Shown: one piece after another, positions 1 through 4,815 of the stretch
How positions within the stretch are numbered: position 1 is the stretch's first letter
Layout: each line of letters opens with the position of its first letter
Assembly: GCA_017883105.1 (NCBI GenBank)
Contig: JADGOF010000067.1
Coordinates: 1 to 8,928, forward strand
Direction of reading: 5' to 3'
DNA from: Acidimicrobiales bacterium
GTDB taxonomy: Bacteria; Actinomycetota; Acidimicrobiia; Acidimicrobiales; RAAP-2
Length of the DNA stretch: 8,928 bases
The notes under the pieces: generated by a model
Database searches by the model: none
Told to the model about the DNA's origin: nothing
What the model saw: only the letters and a program-made list of their open reading frames with translations
Program-made: the position numbers and the translations under genes

Positions 1-602
1 CCGGACAGGGTCGGGTTGCCATCCATGGCGACCGCGCCCTTGTAGACCGGCTTGAGCAGGTCTTTGATGCTGGTCGGAGCCGGGAACTTGCCCGCGTCAT
101 ACCCGATGCTCTGGTACCCGCCGTAGTCGTTGACCCACCCACCGTTGGCGTCCTTGAACTTCGCCGGGATGTCCTGGAACGTCGACACCTTGTACGGCGC
201 GTACATCGCGGTGTTGGCAACGGCGACGTTGCCGCCGAGGTCGAAGACGTCGGGAGCCTTCGACTGACCCTTGAGGTTCTTGGCCGCGGTGATCTCATCG
301 GCGCTCGAACCCTCCGGATTTGCGCTGTTCACGGTCAAGCCGTACTTGGCCTTGAAGGCGTTGATGATCGCGCCGTAGTTGGCCCAGTTCGGCGGCAGCG
401 CTATGACGTTGAGCGTGCCCTCCTTCTTGGCCGCAGCAACCAGTGCGGCCATGCCGCCCAGGTCCTGCGCTGAGGTAGCCGTGGCTGCCTTGCTGGTGTT
501 GCCGGCGGTCTTGTTAGGAGGTGTGCCGCAGGCCGTGATGCCGATCGACAGAGTCGCGGCGACCGCTGCGATGGCGGCACAGCGAAGGGCGGAAAGGTTC
601 AC
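1..602 (-). CDS. ABC importer substrate-binding lipoprotein (3' end outside window)
   Basis: Reading leftward from GTG at 602, 200 codons are present and the C-terminal part lies beyond position 1. The start has GGAGG (608-612) five bases upstream. The first 25 residues form a lipoprotein signal peptide: a charged start (MNLSALR), an alanine-rich hydrophobic core and a lipobox ITAC with Cys25. A Thr/Ser/Ala-rich linker follows. The mature part (AAKKEGTLNVIALPPNWANY, about 58-77, and later APDVFDLGG, DYGGYQSIGYD and LLKPVYKGAVAMDGNP) matches my memory of actinobacterial periplasmic-binding-type proteins related to the iron/polyamine/2-aminoethylphosphonate clusters. It should be anchored to the outer membrane face and deliver a small solute to a permease. 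Permeases, if linked, would lie to the left, downstream of this gene. The ATPase at 3360 may be its partner, although the two genes are separated and point apart. The substrate cannot be read from the sequence. Confidence 0.9.
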   Translation of the reverse strand, partial: MNLSALRCAAIAAVAATLSIGITACGTPPNKTAGNTSKAATATSAQDLGGMAALVAAAKKEGTLNVIALPPNWANYGAIINAFKAKYGLTVNSANPEGSSADEITAAKNLKGQSKAPDVFDLGGNVAVANTAMYAPYKVSTFQDIPAKFKDANGGWVNDYGGYQSIGYDAGKFPAPTSIKDLLKPVYKGAVAMDGNPTLS

Positions 603-734
603 ATCATCCTCCATGAAGGCGTTGCCCGATTGTCCGGAAGGACATCGGCGTTGCTGTAGCCGGCGGGCAGTTGAACCGCCGCTGCGTTGGGGATCCAGTC
701 GGTGACAAGGCCTCCCATCTGACGAGGCATCGAT

Positions 735-752
735 CTCACCGGGGCCGGTGAG
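735..752. promoter_or_regulatory. Inverted repeat in the leader of the substrate-binding protein gene
   Basis: CTCACCGG and CCGGTGAG are 8-base arms around a GG centre. The site lies about 45-60 bases downstream of the predicted transcription start. It could be a protein operator, or a hairpin in the RNA with six-pair arms and a six-base loop. I know of no named regulator for it. Confidence 0.35.
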
Positions 753-803
753 CGGTGTCCAACAGGTCTAGGACCGGACTCAACATGACTTCGTCACGGG
801 GTG

Positions 804-832
804 AGACTACAGCGGTCCTTGCGAACGGTCAA
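804..832 (-). promoter_or_regulatory. Sigma-70-like promoter for the substrate-binding protein gene
   Basis: On the minus strand TTGACC (832-827) and TAGTCT (809-804) are separated by exactly 17 bases, a good match to a vegetative promoter. Transcription should start near 797. That leaves a leader of about 195 nt before the GTG at 602, long enough for regulation. Confidence 0.6.
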
Positions 833-853
833 GACTCGGGTTTGGGTGTGGTG

Positions 854-882
854 TGAACCGCCCCGGGTTCAGTGCAGACTCA
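854..882. mobile_element. Possible insertion-sequence end remnant
   Basis: TGAACCGCCCCGGGTTC (854-870) followed by AGTGCAGACTC resembles, from memory, terminal inverted repeats of actinobacterial IS3-type elements. The core GAACCGCCCCGGG recurs at 3153-3165. I find no transposase reading frame between here and the aspartokinase end at 1032, so at most a scar remains. The rest of the gene-free stretch 603-1031 shows only the promoter and the inverted repeat listed separately. Confidence 0.25.
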
Positions 883-1031
883 TGTATTTGAGTGCTGTCA
901 CACCCTCGCAGATCTCGTACTGGATTGGAAAGGGATGCCGTTGTCGCGGCTTTGATACATCATCTTGGCTGCTTAGCAGTCGTCTTGTCGTTGCCTGCCC
1001 TGCGCTGCGCAACCGGCGTATGGCAAGCAGC

Positions 1032-2240
1032 TCACCCCAGAGCGGGAGCTATGCCCAGTCTCAGCGCATCGTGGAACGCGCAGACTACGGCCTCGACGCG
1101 CTGACGGGGCACGAGACACGAGAGGCAGGACGGAGAGGCATCGACCCAACGGGCTGGGACCTTCTTGCGCTCGAGGGCGCCGCACATCGCCTGCAGGACC
1201 TTCTCATCTGTGTGCACCGCTCTGCCCACCACGGCGACGCGCGAAGTGCTCGTGTCGGGAGAGTAGGACAATTGCATGGCTGCCTGGAGCGGGGAAAGCG
1301 CGTCCTCTGCGCGGAGCGTCTCCTCTTCCGTGAGGATGAGTGAGAGAGCTCCCTCCGGTTCTCTCGCGATGTGTTGAAGGGAGACTCCTGCGGCGAGCAA
1401 CGCATCAGAGACGCAACGCAGGGCTGAGCGATCCGCCATGCCGTTGATCGTCAGAACGACCTCGTCGGTGGTATAGGCGACGCCGCACACGCGGTCCGGG
1501 GCTGCCATCGGGCCTGCCCTCACCAGCGTGCCCTCGGCGCGCGTGAAGCTCGAACAGACGCGGAGAGGCAGCTGGTGACGCTGCGCGAGGACCACCGAGC
1601 GCAGCGCCAGAACTTCGGCGCCTGCCGCCGTCAGCTCGATCATCTCGTCGAACGTCACCTCCGGGATGCGCCGCGCGCCGGCGACGACGCTGGGGTTGGC
1701 TGTATAGACGCCGTCGACATCCGTGTAGATCTCGCAGATCTTGGCGCCCAGCGCGTGCGCGAGTGCGACAGCGGAGGTGTCGGAGCCGCCCCTTCCCAGC
1801 GTGGTGACCTGGTTCTCCGTGGAGACACCCTGGAAACCGGCTACCAGCACTATTTGTCCACATTCCAGAGCTTCCTGGACCCTGTGCGCTCGGACCTCCA
1901 GGATCTCGGCGTTGCCGTGTTCTGTGTCGGTCACGATGCCGGCTTGGGAACCGGTGAAGCTCACCGCTGGTCGGCCGAGTCGCTCCACTGCCATGGCGAC
2001 AAGGGCGCAGCTGATGCGCTCGCCGGCCGAGAGCAGCATGTCCATCTCGCGTCTCGGCGGTCGAGGTGACACTTCCCGGGCCAGCCGGGTGAGCTCGTCG
2101 GTCGTGTCGCCGCGGGCCGACACGACAGCGCACACTTGCTGTCCGCCGTCAAATGTCTCGACGATGCGGCGCGCAACGTTGCTGATGCGCGCCGCATCGG
2201 CCACCGACGTTCCTCCGTACTTCTGTACGACGATGCTCAC
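1032..2240 (-). CDS. lysC: Aspartokinase (aspartate kinase, EC 2.7.2.4)
   Basis: The protein has 402 residues and phosphorylates L-aspartate with ATP, the first step to lysine, threonine, methionine and diaminopimelate, in the cytoplasm. The GTG start at 2240 was chosen because GAGGTGAC lies just upstream and the protein then begins at the family's usual N-terminus, VVQKYGGTSV (4-13). The open frame extends 87 codons further upstream without family similarity. Kinase-domain motifs are SFTGSQAGIVTD (94-105), GFQGV (135-139), TTLGRGGSDTSAVALA (147-161), CEIYTDVDGVYTANP (169-183) and LALRSV (211-216). Residues from about 255 form two ACT-like regulatory repeats (VVLTINGMAD and RVAVVGRAVHTDEK), clearly divergent from usual lysine/threonine-sensing sequences. 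The gene lies 37 bases after the tdh/kbl chimera and may be cotranscribed with it. No aspartate-semialdehyde dehydrogenase follows, unlike the common lysC-asd pair. Confidence 0.95.
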   Translation of the reverse strand: MSIVVQKYGGTSVADAARISNVARRIVETFDGGQQVCAVVSARGDTTDELTRLAREVSPRPPRREMDMLLSAGERISCALVAMAVERLGRPAVSFTGSQAGIVTDTEHGNAEILEVRAHRVQEALECGQIVLVAGFQGVSTENQVTTLGRGGSDTSAVALAHALGAKICEIYTDVDGVYTANPSVVAGARRIPEVTFDEMIELTAAGAEVLALRSVVLAQRHQLPLRVCSSFTRAEGTLVRAGPMAAPDRVCGVAYTTDEVVLTINGMADRSALRCVSDALLAAGVSLQHIAREPEGALSLILTEEETLRAEDALSPLQAAMQLSYSPDTSTSRVAVVGRAVHTDEKVLQAMCGALERKKVPARWVDASPSCLSCLVPRQRVEAVVCAFHDALRLGIAPALG

Positions 2241-2277
2241 GTCACCTCGCGCTTCGCCTTGTCGGAGACGCGGGTGA

Positions 2278-2670
2278 TCAGCGATCCACCGACACGCTGG
2301 CACGCACAGCAGCGAACTGCTCAACGGCGAAGTCGAGATCGGCGATCTCGTGCTGGGCCGACACCTGCACACGGATGCGCGGCTCACCCTTGGGCACGAC
2401 GGGATAGAAGAAGCCGACCGCGTAGACACCCCGCTCGAGCAGCCCGGCCGCGATCTGTTGCGCCTCGCGGGCCTCGCCCACCACGAGAGGCACCGGGACA
2501 TTACGCTGCGCCCATTCGTCCCACGCGTAGATGTGCACGTCGGTTCCGCAGATCGCCGTCTTGAGTACGCGGATCAGAACGTTCCCCGCGCCCGCGGGAG
2601 GGACTGAGACATCCTTGAGCGTAAGTCCGGGCCCGCGATCCTCCTTGACGAGCGCGAGCATGGTCTTCAT
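2278..2670 (-). pseudogene. In-frame chimera: threonine dehydrogenase N-terminus joined to 2-amino-3-ketobutyrate CoA ligase C-terminus
   Basis: From ATG at 2670, preceded by GAGGG, 130 codons are open. Residues 1-65 are the start of L-threonine 3-dehydrogenase: a MKTMLALVKED-type N-terminus, then KTAICGTDVHIYAWDEW (38-54) with the zinc-ligand Cys41, and VPVPLVVG (58-65). The sequence breaks where the family continues GHE. Residues 66-122 are the C-terminus of 2-amino-3-ketobutyrate CoA ligase: EAREAQQIAAGLLERGVYA, GFFYPVVPKGEPRIRVQ (86-102) and SAQHEIADLDFAVEQF. These enzymes act in sequence, threonine to aminoketobutyrate to glycine plus acetyl-CoA, and their genes are usually adjacent. An internal deletion of roughly 1.8 kb, judged from usual lengths, removed the NAD domain of the first and the PLP domain of the second. 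Neither activity can remain, yet the frame is intact across the junction (about 2475). Expression is possible but a function is doubtful. Confidence 0.88.
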
Positions 2671-2847
2671 CCGGTCCCTCGCAAAGACCACCGGTCCTCC
2701 CCGAACGGAGAGGCTCATGATCAGGGCGAACCCCTCACTTCCGGCTTCCCACTGCAAGTCGACGATCGATGACGCCGGCGTCGACGCCTCAGCGGTGAGC
2801 TCAGCCAACGCGGCCGCTGTCAGGCAACCACGGGCGATGACAAGCAC
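2671..2847 (-). pseudogene. Possible ACT-domain-like fragment, in frame with the tdh/kbl chimera
   Basis: Immediately upstream of the chimera, in the same frame and without a stop, lies a 59-residue stretch that could start at GTG 2847 (GGAAGG a few bases before it). The part LAELTAEASTPASSIVDLQ then GFALIMSLSV has the helix-then-strand pattern of an ACT domain (as in SerB or PurU N-termini: nIlDl-q, G-f-miM-v). The usual D-R-P-G loop is missing. It could equally be an open frame by chance in GC-rich DNA. The frame opens further to GTG 2913, which overlaps the stop of the preceding remnant as GTGA. Confidence 0.22.
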
Positions 2848-2990
2848 TGACCTTCCGACGCGTGAGCACCGTCTCCGGGCGCTGGTCGCTCTGCATGCCT
2901 GCCGTACTCTCACGTGATGCTCCGTGGCATCGGCCCTATCTCCGCTTCCGTTGGGCGGAGCCGTCTAGGGTGGTCAGGAGGCTCTGACCG

Positions 2991-3158
2991 CCGCGCGGCA
3001 CCCTCTGCTCCTGAGATCAGGCTCGACAGCCACGCATCCAGGTCGGTGGGCAGCGGCTCCGGCTTGTGGCTCTCGAGCAGCTCACGAACCTTGGCGTTGA
3101 CCCGACTACGCATGGTGAGCGATCCTCGCCTCTTCCAGTTGCCGTGGTTCTGGAACCG
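2991..3158 (-). pseudogene. C-terminal remnant resembling MttB-family (trimethylamine-type) methyltransferase
   Basis: The open frame on the minus strand from about 3158 reads RFQNHGNWKRRGSL, then MRSRVNAKVRELLESHKPEP, LPTDLDAWLSSLISGAEG. This matches the C-terminal end typical of MttB-like corrinoid methyltransferases: W-x-x-x-G, a helix with R-a-n-x-k-v-r-e-i-L, then H-x-P-x-P-L-P-x-d and a final helix. Those proteins are near 500 residues, so only about 55 would remain. The frame continues through low-similarity sequence to TGA at 2912-2910. The similarity starts where the sequence GAACCGCCCCGGG (3153-3165) occurs, as if an element or deletion cut the gene there. The identification is from memory of the family pattern and is tentative. 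Confidence 0.4.
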
Positions 3159-3166
3159 CCCCGGGG
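3153..3166. repeat. Second copy of the GAACCGCCCCGGG motif
   Basis: Thirteen bases are identical to 855-867. The flanks agree only weakly (GGTCCGTTGTCTACC here, TTCAGTGCAGACTCA there). The motif marks the upstream limit of the MttB-like fragment. It may be an insertion-sequence end scar, or chance recurrence of a GC-rich word. Confidence 0.25.
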
Positions 3167-3255
3167 TCCGTTGTCTACCGCCCTTGACAAAGCACAGCAT
3201 AGGCGTGCACGGTACATACCAGCAACCAGGTCTGACTTGGAAGGAGTGGTCAGGG

Positions 3256-3363
3256 ATGCGTATCAGTGGCGTGCGGAGTCGGCTCGTCGAATTCCCCTCT
3301 CGACGCGCCGTTCCGTCCTGCGTGGGGCCGCGGTCGTGTCCAGTAGGAGGACCGACGTCATGA
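3256..3363 (+). CDS. 35-codon leader ORF overlapping the ABC ATPase start; possible enolase-superfamily N-terminal remnant
   Basis: ATG at 3256 follows GGAAGGAG at a usable distance (about 9 bases). The first residues, MRISGVRSRLVEFPSRRAVP, look like the first beta strand of mandelate racemase/muconate cycloisomerase proteins (M-r-I-t-x-V-r-t-x-l-V-e-x-P-l-r-r-p). The similarity stops after about 20 codons and the frame ends at TGA 3361-3363, overlapping the ATPase ATG as ATGA. Two readings are possible. It may be the 5' stub of a deleted enolase-type gene whose start region now sits before the ATPase gene. Or it may be a short leader peptide translationally coupled to the ATPase. The stub reading is tentative. 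Confidence 0.35.
   Translation: MRISGVRSRLVEFPSRRAVPSCVGPRSCPVGGPTS
3345..3350 (+). promoter_or_regulatory. Ribosome binding site deciding the ATPase start
   Basis: AGGAGG lies nine bases before ATG 3360. It supports this start over the much earlier in-frame ATG at 3066, whose product would carry 98 extra residues unlike any transporter ATPase. Confidence 0.75.
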
Positions 3364-3367
3364 CGTC
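3354..3367. promoter_or_regulatory. Perfect 14-base palindrome over the ATPase start codon
   Basis: GACGTCATGACGTC is its own reverse complement and is centred on the ATG at 3360-3362. It could be an operator blocking initiation or transcription, or coincidence. No regulator gene is in the window. Confidence 0.3.
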
Positions 3368-4532
3368 AGAGACGAGACACACGCGGGGTATGGACCGCCC
3401 CGCCCGGTCGGGCGTTGCGCTGCAAGTTGTCAACTTGCGCCGATCGTGGGGGTCCGTGTGCGCGCTCGACGGGCTGTCGCTCGACATCGCCGCCGGCGAG
3501 CTCGTGGCCCTGCTCGGGCCCTCCGGCTGCGGCAAGTCCACCGCATTGAGGATTATCGCAGGGCTTGATGAGGCCGACTCAGGTCAGGTCCTCGTGGAGG
3601 GCACGGACATTGCCCGCCTCCCCGCGAACCAGCGAGACATGGGTATGGTCTTTCAGGCGTACAGCCTGTTCCCGAACATGACGGCCCGCGACAACGTTGC
3701 ATTCGGACTGAGGGTGCGAAGGGTTGGCGCAAAGGTGCGGCGGCGGCGGGTCGACGAACTGCTTGAGCTCGTTGGTTTGAGCTCCCAAGCCAAGCAGTTT
3801 CCGCACCAGATGTCCGGCGGGCAACAACAGCGCGTCGCGCTAGCGCGTGCGCTGGCCATCGGGCCAAGGGTGCTGCTCTTAGACGAGCCGCTGTCAGCAC
3901 TCGACGCCAAGGTGCGCAACGAGCTGCGCGACGAAATCCGGCGCGTCCAGCTTGAGGTCGGCACGACGACCGTGTTCGTTACTCACGACCAGGAGGAGGC
4001 GTTTGCTCTAGCCGACCGGGTCGGGGTCATAAACTTTGGGCGGCTCGAGCAAATCGCACCGCCCGCGGAGCTCTACCATGAACCGCGGACGTCGTTCGTC
4101 GCCGAGTTCGTCGGCCTTACCAACCGGCTGCCGGGTGAAGCGCAGGATGGCATGGTGAATGTGATTGGTAGCCGCGTGCCGCTGTTGGAGGAGTCCGTGG
4201 GATCCGGTGCAGTGACGGCGCTCGTGCGGCCCGAGTCGGTAGACGTGACGCCAGACGTGGATGGAGACGCGCGGGTGTCTGCAATGGGCTTTCGTGGTTC
4301 GATCGGTATGGTCCAAGTTCGGCTCGCCACCGATAACCTGGTGCTCGCACAGGTGTCGAGCGCCGAGAGCGCCCAGCTTGCTCCGGGCACTGCGGTACGC
4401 GTGACCGTCCGCCCCGTGCCCGTTCTGGCCATAGGCGTGGACGTGGAGAGTGTGCCTGACGAGGCCATTCAGCCCTTGGCCGTCTCGAGAAGTAAGGAGA
4501 CCTTGATGGCGCCGACCGCCAAGACTCCTTGA
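3360..4532 (+). CDS. ABC importer ATP-binding subunit with C-terminal TOBE domain
   Basis: The 390-residue protein is a complete type I importer ATPase, bound to the inner face of the membrane and powering permease movement. Motifs are Walker A GPSGCGKST (53-61), Q-loop MVFQAYSLFPNMT (96-108, Gln99), signature MSGGQQQRVALARAL (151-165; Met replaces the usual Leu), Walker B VLLLDEP (171-177), D-loop SALD (179-182) and switch histidine in VTHDQEEA (207-214, His209). After PPAELYHEPRTSFVAEFVGLTN (234-255) a regulatory region of about 130 residues follows, including a TOBE domain (VRPESV, 289-294; VRVTVRP, 346-352). Length and layout fit the PotA/FbpC/UgpC-like group that imports polyamines, iron, phosphonates or sugar phosphates. 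No permease is adjacent. It probably served the binding protein at 1-602 and shares the strand with the phosphoesterase and GlpD genes. The last 30 residues are poorly conserved. Confidence 0.93.
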   Translation: MTSETRHTRGMDRPARSGVALQVVNLRRSWGSVCALDGLSLDIAAGELVALLGPSGCGKSTALRIIAGLDEADSGQVLVEGTDIARLPANQRDMGMVFQAYSLFPNMTARDNVAFGLRVRRVGAKVRRRRVDELLELVGLSSQAKQFPHQMSGGQQQRVALARALAIGPRVLLLDEPLSALDAKVRNELRDEIRRVQLEVGTTTVFVTHDQEEAFALADRVGVINFGRLEQIAPPAELYHEPRTSFVAEFVGLTNRLPGEAQDGMVNVIGSRVPLLEESVGSGAVTALVRPESVDVTPDVDGDARVSAMGFRGSIGMVQVRLATDNLVLAQVSSAESAQLAPGTAVRVTVRPVPVLAIGVDVESVPDEAIQPLAVSRSKETLMAPTAKTP

Positions 4533-4601
4533 ATTTCAAGGAAAGGAACTTCTGAGAAAGGCTGGATTGCCAGTTGGCGAACGGGACGCGCGCGGCAGAC
4601 A

Positions 4602-4784
4602 GTGTCGTCGAAGCCAGGGGGTTCGTGCGCAACCGTTCCCGGCGCTGGGACACGACTGGTTCTGGAGTCGAATCTGGGCAACCTCGTTGCCGACGTGCCC
4701 GCCATTTGGGCGTTGTCCATGCCACCTCTGACCCGGGTCGCGGTGCGCATCGACCCGGCCGGTGTGCGGCTTGTCGTCCTCTGA
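4602..4784 (+). pseudogene. Unrecognised gene tail upstream of the metallophosphoesterase
   Basis: The stretch 4533-4815 has no complete gene I can support. It is open from the ATPase stop in the same frame to TGA 4782-4784. The part TRLVLESNLGNLVADVPA, IWALSMPPLTRVAVRIDPAG, VRLVVL looks like real protein: alternating hydrophobic residues and ending like a beta-rich C-terminus. An inverted copy at 8471-8570 conserves the same peptide (LVPDVPSIRALS, then RTRVTVCIGPAGVGV after one base change of frame), arguing that this was once coding. I do not recognise the family. It may be the 3' end of a gene whose body was deleted between the ATPase and the phosphoesterase. The GTG at 4602 is only the track's first start, not one I would defend. 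Confidence 0.4.
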
Positions 4785-4815
4785 GCAGCAGAGTTTTCGC
4801 TCGCCCGCCAGCTTG

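Noticed and set aside
801..1343. Plus-strand frame of 180 codons in the gene-poor region
   Set aside because: Its second half is antisense to lysC and the first half has no protein-like pattern.
1032..2501. Longer aspartokinase reading frame of 489 codons
   Set aside because: The first 87 residues are Arg/Ser/Pro-rich, antisense to the opposite-frame chimera, and unlike the family; GTG 2240 has a ribosome site and yields the standard N-terminus.
3184..3218. TTGACA with TACATA as a promoter for the leader ORF and ATPase
   Set aside because: The spacing is 23 bases, too wide for a normal sigma-70 promoter, and no better -10 lies 16-19 bases downstream.
3066..3359. N-terminal extension of the ATPase from ATG 3066
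   Set aside because: The added 98 residues overlap other remnants and show no similarity; AGGAGG before 3360 marks the real start.
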